Origin: Ralstonia pickettii DTP0602
GTDB taxonomy: Bacteria > Pseudomonadota > Gammaproteobacteria > Burkholderiales > Burkholderiaceae
Assembly: GCA_000471925.1 (NCBI GenBank)
Contig: CP006667.1
Coordinates: 2,790,001 to 2,854,000 of the forward strand
Direction of reading: 5' to 3'
Length of the DNA: 64,000 nt
Positions 21,187 through 32,017 of the stretch are shown in pieces (within the stretch, counting starts at the first letter, position 1; each line of letters starts with the position of its first letter). The position numbers and the translations under genes are program-made. The notes under the pieces were generated by a model. The model ran no database searches. It saw only the letters and a program-made list of their open reading frames with translations, and was not told the origin of the DNA.

Positions 21187-21215
21187 GTGCGCAGCGCGGC
21201 CGAAGCGCTGCGCAC
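21187..21215 (-). terminator. Hairpin after ssuB (no U-run)
   Basis: A perfect 11-base stem, GTGCGCAGCGC (21187-21197) with GCGCTGCGCAC (21205-21215), starting 30 bases past the ssuB stop. There is no T-run on the minus strand, so it may stabilise the ssu transcript's 3' end or act with Rho rather than terminate alone. Confidence 0.5.
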
Positions 21216-21244
21216 GCATCCTGATATGCCGCTACGCAGTCCCG

Positions 21245-22138
21245 TTACGCAGCCCAGCTGACGGTCAGGGGCGACGGCTGCGTGGCCGCCTCCACTTGCG
21301 TGCCGGTTTGCGCAGCCGCCTGTGGCGGCTGCCGCATCACCCGCTGCAACACCGCGGCCTCCAGTTGCGCGAAACCTGCCCCGCCGCGTTCGCGCGGGCG
21401 CGGCAGCGCCACGCGCTCGTCCATCGCAATGCGCCCGTCCTCGATCAGCAAGATGCGGTCGGCCAGCGCCACGGCTTCGGACACATCGTGCGTAACCAGC
21501 AGCGCCGTGAAGCCAAGGCGCCGCCACAGCCCCTCGATCAGCCCTTGCATCTCGATCCGTGTCAGTGCGTCGAGCGCACCCAGCGGCTCATCGAGCAACA
21601 GCAGTTGCGGGTGGTGCACCAATGCGCGCGCCAGTGCCACGCGTTGGCGTTGCCCGCCGGAAAGCCGTGCGGGCCACGCCTGCGCGCGGTCGGCCAGCCC
21701 CACCTGCGCCAGCACCTCCGCCGCTTCGGCGCGGCGCTCGCGCGGCAGGCCCAGCGCGACGTTGTCGAGCACGCGTTTCCACGGCAGCAGCCGCGCGTCC
21801 TGGAACATCACGCGCACGTCGGCACTGGTGCGGCCGGTCTCGCCATCAACCGCAATGCTGCCGGCATCGGCTCTCTCCAGCCCCGCCACCAGCCGCAGCA
21901 ACGTGCTCTTGCCGCAGCCGCTGCGCCCGACGATCGCCAGGAATTCGCCCGGCGCCACATCGAGCGCCACGTTGTGCAGCACTTCGCGGCCGTCATAGCG
22001 CTTGACCACCTGGCTCACGTGCAGCGCCACACCACCTGCCTTGCGCGGCGCCTCTGCCACCGGCCGTGCCGACTCGCGGCGCGCGAGGCCCGCTTCAAGT
22101 TCAGCCAGCGCGGCCTGTTCCACCGGGTACATCTGCAT
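21245..22138 (-). CDS. ssuB: Alkanesulfonate ABC transporter ATP-binding protein
   Basis: A 297-residue ATPase driving sulfonate import through SsuC. It carries Walker A (GRSGCGKST), a Q-loop ([10 protein letters not shown], typical for the SsuB/TauB branch), signature [15 protein letters not shown], Walker B ([11 protein letters not shown]) and the H-loop (VTHDVSEA). There are N- and C-terminal extensions, the latter Gln/Ala rich. ATG at 22138 has AAGGAGA six bases upstream. It is the last gene of the ssu run, 43 bases after ssuC. Confidence 0.94.
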   Translation of the reverse strand: MQMYPVEQAALAELEAGLARRESARPVAEAPRKAGGVALHVSQVVKRYDGREVLHNVALDVAPGEFLAIVGRSGCGKSTLLRLVAGLERADAGSIAVDGETGRTSADVRVMFQDARLLPWKRVLDNVALGLPRERRAEAAEVLAQVGLADRAQAWPARLSGGQRQRVALARALVHHPQLLLLDEPLGALDALTRIEMQGLIEGLWRRLGFTALLVTHDVSEAVALADRILLIEDGRIAMDERVALPRPRERGGAGFAQLEAAVLQRVMRQPPQAAAQTGTQVEAATQPSPLTVSWAA

Positions 22139-22181
22139 ATCGATCTCCTTGCCTTGATTGGGGCGCCAGCGCAGCCTTGCA

Positions 22182-22982
22182 TCAGGCGGCGGCGTAGCCC
22201 GGGTGCCAGCGCAGCCAGTAACGCTCCAGCCCGCGCGAGAGCAAGTCGGCCAGCTTGCCCAGCAGCGCATAGAGCAGGATGCCCACCAGCACCACGTCGG
22301 TCTGCAGGAACTCGCGCGCGTTCATCGTCATGTAGCCGATGCCGGACTGCGCGGAGATGGTCTCCGCCACGATCAGGATCACCCACATCAGCCCGAGCGA
22401 GAACCGCACGCCCACCAGGATGCCGGGCAGCGCGCCCGGCAGGATGACTTCGCGGTACAGCCGCCAGCCGGACAACCCATAGCTGCGCGCCATCTCCACC
22501 AGCCCTGTATCGACCGAGCGGATGCCGTGATACGTGTTCAGGTAGACCGGGAAGAACACGCCCAGCGCCACCAGGAACAGCTTGGCGGTCTCGTCGATGC
22601 CGAACCACAGGATCACCAGCGGGATCAGCGCCAGCGGCGGGATGTTGCGCACCATCTGCAGCGAGCTGTCGAGCAGCGTGGCCGCGGCGCGGAACGTGCC
22701 GGTCAGCAGCCCCAGCAGCAGACCGAGCCCGCCGCCGATGGCAAAGCCGGCCAGCGCGCGCCAGGTGCTGACCCACACGTGCTTCCACAGTTCGCCCGAG
22801 CGGGCCAGTTCCCATGCGGCCTGCACCACGGCCAGCGGGGCCGGCAGCACGCGGCTGGACAGCCAGCCGTTCTGCGAGGCGGCCTGCCAGACCACGATCA
22901 GCAGCACCGGCACGATCCACGGCGCGAGCGCGCGTGCGAGTTGAGGTGAGTGGCGTGGCGGCGGCAATTGCGGGGCGCTCAT
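22182..22982 (-). CDS. ssuC: Alkanesulfonate ABC transporter permease
   Basis: A 266-residue inner-membrane permease with about six hydrophobic segments and the coupling loop [25 protein letters not shown] (about 161-185) that contacts SsuB. It belongs to the SsuC/TauC family. The start lies 12 bases past the ssuD stop, consistent with one transcript. Confidence 0.94.
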   Translation of the reverse strand: MSAPQLPPPRHSPQLARALAPWIVPVLLIVVWQAASQNGWLSSRVLPAPLAVVQAAWELARSGELWKHVWVSTWRALAGFAIGGGLGLLLGLLTGTFRAAATLLDSSLQMVRNIPPLALIPLVILWFGIDETAKLFLVALGVFFPVYLNTYHGIRSVDTGLVEMARSYGLSGWRLYREVILPGALPGILVGVRFSLGLMWVILIVAETISAQSGIGYMTMNAREFLQTDVVLVGILLYALLGKLADLLSRGLERYWLRWHPGYAAA

Positions 22983-22994
22983 GGTTGTCCTCCT

Positions 22995-24158
22995 TCAGCT
23001 CTGCGCCGCGCGCGGCACGATGCCGGTCGCCATCACTTCGCCGAACGGGCCCGACAGCACTTTGCCCGGCAGCTTCTCGCGCACCGAGCGCGGCAGCAGC
23101 GGGAACACCAGTTCGGCAAAACGGTAGGCCTCTTCCAGGTGCGGATAGCCGGAGAGCACGAAGGTGTCGATGCCAAGTTCTGCGTACTCGCGCATGCGCT
23201 CCGCCACGGTGTGCGGGTCGCCCACCAGCGCAGTGCCGGCACCGCCGCGGACCAGGCCGACACCTGCCCACAGGTTGGGGCTGATCTCCAGCGCCTCGCG
23301 CGTGCGGCGCGCGCCACCGGCATGCAGCGCTGCCATGCGGCGCTGCCCTTCCGAATCCATCTTGGCGAACACCGCCTGCGCGCGCGCCACGGTGTCGTCG
23401 TCGAGCCGGCTGATCAGGTCATCGGCGGCAGCCCAGGCGGCTTCATCGGTCTCGCGCACGATCACGTGGAGGCGGATGCCGAATTTCACCGTGCGGCCGT
23501 GGCGCACGGCGTGGCGGCGCACGTCGTCGAGCTTCTTCGCGACGTCGGCCGGCGGCTCGCCCCAGGTCAGGTAGGTATCGACCTGCTCGCCCGCGAGCGC
23601 ATGCGCCGGCGCCGACGAACCGCCAAAGTACACCGGCGGGTGTGGGCGCTGCAGCGGAGGGTACAGGACGCGCGCGCCCTTCACGCTCAGGTGCTTGCCT
23701 TCGAAATCGACCTGGCCGCTGTCATGGCTGGTGGCCAGCACCTCGCGCCAGATGCGCAGGAATTCGGCCGAGGCTTGGTAGCGCGCGGCGTGGTCGAGGA
23801 ACAGGCCATCGCCTTCCAGTTCGGCGGTGTCGCCGCCGGTGACCAGGTTGATCAGCAGCCGGCCGTTCGAGATGCGGTCGAAGGTCGCCGCCATGCGTGC
23901 GGCCAGCGTCGGCGCCATCAACCCCGGGCGCACCGCGACCAGGAATTTCAGGCGCTGCGTTACCGCCGCCAGCGCGGACGCTGCCACCCACGGGTCTTCG
24001 CACGAGCGCCCGGTGGGGATCAGCACCCCTTCGTAGCCCAGCGTATCGGCGGCCACGGCGACCTGCTTCAGGTAGTCGAAATTGACTTCGCGTGCGCCCT
24101 CGGAGGTGCCGAGGTAGCGGCTGTCGCCGTGGGTGGGGATAAACCAGAATACGTGCAT
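22995..24158 (-). CDS. ssuD: FMNH2-dependent alkanesulfonate monooxygenase
   Basis: A 387-residue bacterial-luciferase-fold enzyme that uses FMNH2 from SsuE and oxygen to split the C-S bond of alkanesulfonates, giving an aldehyde and sulfite. The N terminus [20 protein letters not shown] is characteristic, as are [14 protein letters not shown] ([10 protein letters not shown]), VTGGD and the C-terminal [16 protein letters not shown] segment. The length equals the E. coli enzyme. It is 36 bases past ssuA, in the order ssuE-A-D-C-B. Confidence 0.96.
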   Translation of the reverse strand: MHVFWFIPTHGDSRYLGTSEGAREVNFDYLKQVAVAADTLGYEGVLIPTGRSCEDPWVAASALAAVTQRLKFLVAVRPGLMAPTLAARMAATFDRISNGRLLINLVTGGDTAELEGDGLFLDHAARYQASAEFLRIWREVLATSHDSGQVDFEGKHLSVKGARVLYPPLQRPHPPVYFGGSSAPAHALAGEQVDTYLTWGEPPADVAKKLDDVRRHAVRHGRTVKFGIRLHVIVRETDEAAWAAADDLISRLDDDTVARAQAVFAKMDSEGQRRMAALHAGGARRTREALEISPNLWAGVGLVRGGAGTALVGDPHTVAERMREYAELGIDTFVLSGYPHLEEAYRFAELVFPLLPRSVREKLPGKVLSGPFGEVMATGIVPRAAQS

Positions 24159-24194
24159 GTCGTTCTCCTTATGTTCTTGCCAGGTGCGCGATGC

Positions 24195-25223
24195 CTATCG
24201 CTGCGCCTGCTGCTGCGGCACGTCCCAGCGCGCATCAGCCACCTTGATCGGCTTGGGGATCAGCTTGAGCGAGTGGAAGACGTCGGCGATGCGCTGCTGC
24301 TCGGCCAGCACTTCGGCGCTGACCGGGCGCGCGCCGTATGAGAAGCGCGATACCGCGAGGTCGAGCACATCGGCGGGCAGGCCGACCTCGCCGGTCAGCA
24401 CGGCGGTGGCGTCCTTCGGGTTCTTCTCCGCCCAGTTGCCCAGCGTGGCCAGTTCGTCCAGGATCAGCCTGACGATCTCCGGCTTTGCCTGCGCATACGG
24501 CCGCGAGGCCAGGTAGAACTGGTGGTTGCTGACCACGTTCTTGCCATCCGCGCCGCGGCCATCGGCCAGCACGCGCGCGCCCAGTTGCTTCTCTGCGGCC
24601 GCGAGGAACGGGTCCCAGATCACCCATGCATCGACCGCGCCGCGCTCGAAGGCCGCACGTGCATCGGCCGGCGGCAGGTAGACCGGCTGGATCTCGCCAT
24701 AAGGCACGCCGGCCTTCTCCAGCTGGCGCACCAGCAGGTAATGCACGTTGGAGCCCTTGTTCAGCGCTACGCGCTTGCCGCGCAAGTCGGCCACCGAGCG
24801 GATCGCCGAGCCCTTGGGCACGACGATGGCTTCACCGGTCGGCGCCGGCGGCTCGTTGCCGACATAGACCAGCTGCGCACCCGCGGCCTGCGCAAAGATC
24901 GGCGGCGCTTCGCCGACGGTGCCGAAGTCGACCGCGCCGACGTTCAGCCCTTCCAGCAGTTGCGGCCCGGCGGGGAACTCGGTCCATTTGACGGTGATGC
25001 CTTGCGGCGCCAGCCGCTTTTCCAGCGTGCCGCGCGCCTTGAGCAGCGTCAGCGTGCCGTACTTCTGGTAGCCGATGCGCAGCACCTTGGCGTCGATGTT
25101 CTTCGATTGCGCTTGGGCGTGGCCGGGCAGCAGGCCGTAGGCCAGGCCGGTGGCGACCACCAGCGCGGCGGTGATCAGGCGGCGGCGCTGGTTTGCCGCG
25201 CGGGACAGGATGCTCGATGTCAT
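24195..25223 (-). CDS. ssuA: Alkanesulfonate-binding periplasmic protein
   Basis: A 342-residue substrate-binding protein for sulfonates. The N terminus has a basic start (NQRRRLITAALVV), a hydrophobic core and an Ala-x-Ala cleavage site near HAQAQ (about 38). Mature motifs include LRIGYQKYGTLTLLKARG, WTEFPAGPQLLEGLNVGAVDFG and VDAWVIWDPF. ATG at 25223 (MTSSILSRAAN) gives a normal signal peptide; a longer frame adds 34 unrelated residues. A gap of 153 bases separates it from ssuE, so a promoter of its own is possible. Confidence 0.95.
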   Translation of the reverse strand: MTSSILSRAANQRRRLITAALVVATGLAYGLLPGHAQAQSKNIDAKVLRIGYQKYGTLTLLKARGTLEKRLAPQGITVKWTEFPAGPQLLEGLNVGAVDFGTVGEAPPIFAQAAGAQLVYVGNEPPAPTGEAIVVPKGSAIRSVADLRGKRVALNKGSNVHYLLVRQLEKAGVPYGEIQPVYLPPADARAAFERGAVDAWVIWDPFLAAAEKQLGARVLADGRGADGKNVVSNHQFYLASRPYAQAKPEIVRLILDELATLGNWAEKNPKDATAVLTGEVGLPADVLDLAVSRFSYGARPVSAEVLAEQQRIADVFHSLKLIPKPIKVADARWDVPQQQAQR

Positions 25224-25376
25224 GCGATTTCCCCCATGGCCGGGGCGATGCCCTCCGAGGCCAGATTGATGGCTAGGGTGGTGACGGCAGCAGGCCTCCC
25301 TGCCGACCCCGCTTGCGGGTGGCATGGCGTGGCTGCCGCTGCGCCGGGCTGGCCGGCGCCACTTCAGTCAGTCAGT

Positions 25377-26000
25377 TCAGGCGGAACATCGCTCGGCCAC
25401 CGCGGCGGCCGCGGCGCGCTGCACCAGCGCGCGGGGCACCACGTCTAGCGGCACGTCGATGCGGGCATGCGCCAGCGCATCGCGCACCCGAAGAACGCTT
25501 TCATCGAGGCGCGCCGACAGCGCGGCATCGAAGCGCACCTCGCGCACGTCGGAGGCATCGGAGGTTTCGATCTGCTGGTCCACGGCAAAGATGCCGGGCA
25601 GGATCTGGCGCGAGCCCAGCGCGGACAGCACCGGGCGCAGCGCATAGTCGATCGCCAGCGCATGGGCGAGGCTGCCGCCGGTGGCGATCGGCAGCACGAT
25701 CTTGTCGCGCAGGCCGGTCTGCGGCAGCAGGTCGAGGAAAGCTTTGAGCAGGCCGCTGTAGGCGGCCTTGTACACCGGTGTGGCCAGTACCACCACCTGC
25801 GCCTCGGACACGGCGCGCGTGGCGGCGGCGATCGCGGGTTCGTCCACGCGCGCTGCCAGCAGCGGACCCGCCGGCAGTTCGCGCAGGTCGAGATGGCGGG
25901 TGCGTTCGCCGGCAGCCTCCAGCGCGGCGCGCATGTGCCCCAGCACATGGCCGGAACGGGACTGGACCGACGGGCTGCCGGAGAGCGTCAGGATGGACAT
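25377..26000 (-). CDS. ssuE: NAD(P)H-dependent FMN reductase
   Basis: A 207-residue flavodoxin-like reductase that supplies FMNH2 to SsuD. The flavin-phosphate loop LSGSPSVQSRSG (about 6-17), VLATPVYKAAYSGLLKAFLDLLP (about 70-92) and GGSLAHALAIDYALRPVL are the SsuE family motifs. It lies 77 bases after sbp and 153 before ssuA. The C terminus is longer than in E. coli SsuE (191 residues) and Ala rich. Confidence 0.95.
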   Translation of the reverse strand: MSILTLSGSPSVQSRSGHVLGHMRAALEAAGERTRHLDLRELPAGPLLAARVDEPAIAAATRAVSEAQVVVLATPVYKAAYSGLLKAFLDLLPQTGLRDKIVLPIATGGSLAHALAIDYALRPVLSALGSRQILPGIFAVDQQIETSDASDVREVRFDAALSARLDESVLRVRDALAHARIDVPLDVVPRALVQRAAAAAVAERCSA

Positions 26001-26077
26001 CGGGGCTTCCTTCTTCTTGTTTGGGCCGGTCGGCGCCGCGGCCGCCCCACGCGGCCACGGCCCGCCGGTCTCGTGGG

Positions 26078-27082
26078 TTATTTCTTGCCGGGCTGATAAA
26101 TCTGGTCGAACGAGCCGCCATCGGCGAAGTGGGTCTTCTGCGCCTTCTGCCAGCCGCCGAACACTTCATCGATGGTGAACAGCTTCACCTTGGGGAAGTT
26201 GGCCGCGTACTTGGCCGCAACCTTCTGCGAGATCGGGCGGTAGTAGTTCTTGGCCGCGATCTCCTGGCCTTCATCGGTGTACAGGAACTGCAGGTAGGCC
26301 TCGGCCGCCTTGCGCGTGCCCTTCTTGTCGACCACCTTGTCGACCACGGCCACCGGCGGCTCAGCCAGGATCGAGACCGACGGCGCGACGATATCGAACT
26401 TGTCGGGGCCCAGCTCCTTGATCGCCAGAATGGCTTCGTTCTCCCACGCGATCAGCACATCGCCCAGGTTGCGCTCGACAAAGGTCGTGGTGGCCCCGCG
26501 CGCGCCCGAATCCAGCACCGGCACATGCTTGAGCAGCTCGCCGACGAACTCGCGCGCCTTGGCGTCGTTGCCGCCCGGCTGGCGCAGGGCATAGCCCCAC
26601 GCGGCCAGGTAGTTCCAGCGCGCGCCGCCCGAGGTCTTGGGGTTGGGCGTGATCACCTGCACGCCGGGCTTGACCAGGTCGCCCCAGTCCTTGATGCCCT
26701 TGGGGTTGCCCTTGCGCACCAGGAACACGATGGTCGAGGTGTACGGCGAGGCGTTGTGCGGCAGGCGCTTCTGCCAGTCCGGCTTGATCAGGCCCTTCTC
26801 CGCGATGGCGTCGATGTCATAGCCCAGCGCCAGCGTCACCACGTCGGCATCCAGCCCGTCGATCACCGAGCGCGCCTGCTTGCCCGAGCCGCCGTGCGAC
26901 TGGCGCACGGTCACGGCATCGCCGCCTTGGGCCTTCCAGGCCTTGGCGAAGGCGGCGTTGACGTCGACATACAACTCACGCGTCGGATCGTAGGAAACGT
27001 TCAGCAGGTTGGCAGCCGAGGCAGTCTGCGCCGCCGTCAGTGCGCCAAGTACAGCCAGGCCGATGGCCAGTTTGCGGATCAT
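26078..27082 (-). CDS. sbp: Sulfate-binding periplasmic protein
   Basis: A 334-residue precursor with a Sec signal peptide (cleavage after TASA, about residue 23). The mature protein starts [15 protein letters not shown] and has [16 protein letters not shown] and [19 protein letters not shown], the segments that hold sulfate in Sbp and CysP. It delivers sulfate to CysTWA. It is first in the minus-strand sulfur block and carries the shared upstream motif at 27195-27236. Sbp versus the thiosulfate-preferring CysP cannot be told with certainty by eye. Confidence 0.95.
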   Translation of the reverse strand: MIRKLAIGLAVLGALTAAQTASAANLLNVSYDPTRELYVDVNAAFAKAWKAQGGDAVTVRQSHGGSGKQARSVIDGLDADVVTLALGYDIDAIAEKGLIKPDWQKRLPHNASPYTSTIVFLVRKGNPKGIKDWGDLVKPGVQVITPNPKTSGGARWNYLAAWGYALRQPGGNDAKAREFVGELLKHVPVLDSGARGATTTFVERNLGDVLIAWENEAILAIKELGPDKFDIVAPSVSILAEPPVAVVDKVVDKKGTRKAAEAYLQFLYTDEGQEIAAKNYYRPISQKVAAKYAANFPKVKLFTIDEVFGGWQKAQKTHFADGGSFDQIYQPGKK

Positions 27083-27194
27083 CTTGTGTTGCTCCCGTCA
27101 GTGTCGTGAATGCGCGCCAGGCGCTGTTTGCTTTGTCCGCCTTGGGGCGCGGACTTGTGTCAGGAGCAAGACTACCGAGGGGGCTATCTGAACG

Positions 27195-27236
27195 GAACGA
27201 ATGGTTTCGCCGATCCTTTGCTGTTTTTTGCATAAG
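27195..27236 (-). promoter_or_regulatory. Putative CysB-dependent promoter element of sbp
   Basis: On the minus strand CTTAT (27236-27232), 29 bases, ATTCGTTC (27202-27195) followed by CGTTCAGATAG. It matches the element upstream of cysT in both motif and spacing and lies 113 bases from the sbp start. Confidence 0.55.
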
Positions 27237-27315
27237 ATCGGACGGAAATAAGGGCATGCCGGCGCACGGGGGCATGCGGCATGCCTAGGGGAAGGAGGAG
27301 GATGCGTCACGCCCC

Positions 27316-27351
27316 AAAAGAAAACGCCCGCACCGGCAAGCCGGTGCGGGC
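27316..27351 (-). terminator. Rho-independent terminator after the ferritin-like gene
   Basis: GCCCGCACCGGC (27326-27337) and its perfect complement (27340-27351), followed on the minus strand by GTTTTCTTTT. It lies 136 bases past the stop and insulates the sbp promoter from upstream transcription. Confidence 0.8.
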
Positions 27352-27486
27352 GAAGTTTCCATTCCGGAAACGGGTAGACAAGTCATGAAGAGCGCCCCCG
27401 CATCTCCATGACAGGCAAATGTTATCGGCTTGCCGGCGACCTCGGGTTGATCAAGGTCAAGTGCGGGCAAGCTGATGCGCCGGGCC

Positions 27487-28026
27487 TCAGCCGCCCTGGC
27501 GTGCGAGCAGGTCAGCCATTTCGTCGGCATGCTCCTCTTCCACCGCCAGGATGCTTTCCATCAGCCGGCGCGAGGTCGGGTCACGTTCGCCCAGGAACTG
27601 GATGATCTCGCGATAGCTGTCGATAGCGATGCGTTCGGCCACCAGGTCTTCCTTGATCATTTCCGTCAGCGAAGTACCCGCCACATATTCAGCGTGGGAG
27701 CGGCTGGTCAGGCCGTCGGGCGCGAAGTCGGGCTCGCCGCCGAGTTGGACGATGCGCTCGGCGATCTGGTCGGCATGGCCTTGCTCTTCGTTGGAATGGG
27801 CCAGGAATTCATCGGCGACGCTCTTGGAGTTCGGCCCCTTGGCCATGTAATAGTGTCGGCGATAGCGCAGCACGCAGACGATTTCGGTGGCCAGCGCGTC
27901 GTTGAGCAGCTTCAGCACGGTATCGCGATCCGCGGCATAGCCCGCGGTCACGGCGCCATCATCGATGTGCTGGCGGGCGCGCTCGCGCAGCGTCTTGACG
28001 TCTGTGAGGAAAGACTTATCGGTCAT
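27487..28026 (-). CDS. Ferritin-like protein (bacterioferritin family)
   Basis: A 179-residue four-helix protein. The diiron ligands appear as E-x-x-R-Y (TEIVCVLRYRRHYYM, about 48-62), NEEQGHADQIAERI (E-x-x-H), LVAERIAIDSYREII and VEEEHADEM near the C terminus, the usual bacterioferritin/ferritin pattern. It probably oxidises and stores iron or protects against peroxide. No haem-binding methionine can be assigned with confidence. ATG at 28026 has AAGGAG eight bases upstream; the upstream frame is longer but unsupported. Confidence 0.85.
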   Translation of the reverse strand: MTDKSFLTDVKTLRERARQHIDDGAVTAGYAADRDTVLKLLNDALATEIVCVLRYRRHYYMAKGPNSKSVADEFLAHSNEEQGHADQIAERIVQLGGEPDFAPDGLTSRSHAEYVAGTSLTEMIKEDLVAERIAIDSYREIIQFLGERDPTSRRLMESILAVEEEHADEMADLLARQGG

Positions 28027-28220
28027 TGAAGGGCTCCTTGGGGATGGGGCTGCGTCAGCGCAGCGCCTTGTAGGGAAAATCAACCCTTTTTGCGACGCGA
28101 AAAGTGTGCCACTCGGCGGATGGCGCGCAACGGCGCGTCTGGCGACGACCCGTGGGCATGCGGCGTGAAAAAATTGCACGGGGCGGGACCGCCTTACACG
28201 CGATGCGCGATGGCAAGACG

Positions 28221-28251
28221 AAAAAAAGCCCCTGCGCTGTTCCGTAGGGGC
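28221..28251 (-). terminator. Rho-independent terminator of clpB
   Basis: GCCCCTGCG (28228-28236) pairs with CGTAGGGGC (28243-28251) with one G-U pair, followed on the minus strand by GGCTTTTTTTC. It is 56 bases past the clpB stop. Confidence 0.85.
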
Positions 28252-28306
28252 CTGACTGTGATCGACCGCTTGTGTGCTCCGGCTGTCTGTCGAGCCGTGG
28301 GAAGCC

Positions 28307-30895
<2,589 letters not shown>

Positions 30896-31006
30896 AGGAA
30901 TCCCTCTCTCAGATAAGGTCGTGTCCTGATGCGAGGGGGCGTCGGCTCACGGTCTTGGCTGCCGGAGCGCCCGTATGCCCTGCCGGACACTGGATGTCTT
31001 ACCGAA

Positions 31007-31034
31007 AGATAAGGCTTCGCCGCGACATTTCAAG
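31007..31034 (-). promoter_or_regulatory. Sigma-32 heat-shock promoter of clpB
   Basis: On the minus strand CTTGAAA (31034-31028), a 13-base spacer and CCTTATCT (31014-31007). The sigma-32 consensus is CTTGAAA, 13-17 bases, CCCCAT-x-T. The -35 is perfect and the -10 differs at two positions. It lies 112 bases upstream of the clpB start, right where one is expected. Confidence 0.75.
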
Positions 31035-31105
31035 GCCGCGAACAGACGCGTTGCTACGTCTTGTTGATACGTCTTCGAGTGCAGCATGCGATACGCCCGG
31101 AAGCG

Positions 31106-32017
31106 CTAAGCGGCCCGGCTCTCGCCCTTGTCCGCCAGGTTGCGCACCAGCACCAGCGACTCGCCCTGCACGACCACCCGGCCGTCGGCGCCGGTGACGA
31201 CGCTGGCCAGGTTGACCAGGTCCTTGCCGGCGCGCAGCCGCACGATGCGCACGCGCGCGGTCAGCGGCTCATCCAGCCGCGCGGCTGAAGCCAGCCGCAG
31301 CGACTGCTTCATCCAGCCGGTGCCGCGCCCGGGCAGTTGCGTGCCGAGCAGGTCCGAGAACATACCGGCCAGCAGCGGCAACGGCACAACCGGGCCGCCA
31401 AACCCACGCGCGCGGGCGAAGGCGGGGTCGGCGTGGTACGGGTTGGCGTCACCGGTCAGGGCGATGTATTCGTCCAGATCGGCAGATGAGAAAGCCCGGC
31501 TCGCGCTGGCTTGCTGGCCGGGGCGCAGGCGATACAGCGCGGGGTCGCCAGCGCCCTCCGGCGCCGCATCAGCCTCGGGCGGCAAGGCGGCGATCCGCTC
31601 CGGCGCGGCGTCCGGCAGCCACAGCGACGCGCCCACCGCCGTCGCCCTCCCCACTGCACCTACCTCACCTCCCTCACCCACCTCGCCCTCCCCGCCGCCA
31701 CTGCTCACCGTGGTGCCGTAGCCGGCGAGTCCGGCGGGCACCGCCGCCGGTCCCAGCACGATCCGCACCGTGTCGCCGACAAAGGCTGGCGACGGGAACA
31801 TCAGCGTCTGCCCGACCGGCAGCGCCGGTGCGGGCAACTGCCGCCAGGTATGGGCGCACAGCAGCGAAAACAGGAACATGCCGTGCGCCACCGTGGCACC
31901 GAAATGCGTGCCACGGGCAAAGGCCGGATCGCAGTGGATCGGGTTATCGTCGCGCGACAACGCCGCGAAGCGGTCGAAGTCGCGCTGCGTCAGCACGCGC
32001 GGTGAAGCGTCGGTCAT
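31106..32017 (-). CDS. MaoC-like dehydratase, double hot-dog protein
   Basis: A 303-residue protein with two MaoC hot-dog halves. Each has a hydratase-type motif: SRDDNPIHCDP followed by GATVAHGMFL (about 21-50), and TGDANPYHADPAFARARGFGGPVVP (about 187-211). This suggests (R)-specific enoyl-CoA hydratase or 3-hydroxyacyl dehydratase activity. Between them is an unusual Gly/Glu low-complexity linker of about 20 residues. Its start overlaps the oligomer hydrolase stop by one base, so the two are coupled, linking it to 3-hydroxyacyl metabolism. It is the last gene of the cluster before clpB. Confidence 0.82.
   Translation of the reverse strand: MTDASPRVLTQRDFDRFAALSRDDNPIHCDPAFARGTHFGATVAHGMFLFSLLCAHTWRQLPAPALPVGQTLMFPSPAFVGDTVRIVLGPAAVPAGLAGYGTTVSSGGGEGEVGEGGEVGAVGRATAVGASLWLPDAAPERIAALPPEADAAPEGAGDPALYRLRPGQQASASRAFSSADLDEYIALTGDANPYHADPAFARARGFGGPVVPLPLLAGMFSDLLGTQLPGRGTGWMKQSLRLASAARLDEPLTARVRIVRLRAGKDLVNLASVVTGADGRVVVQGESLVLVRNLADKGESRAA

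Noticed and set aside
15377..27082. The sulfur block as a mobile or novel island
   Set aside because: All core genes are standard ssu and cys genes with uniform composition and no integrase, transposase or border repeats. Only the EAL/hydrolase pair and the shared motif are unusual.
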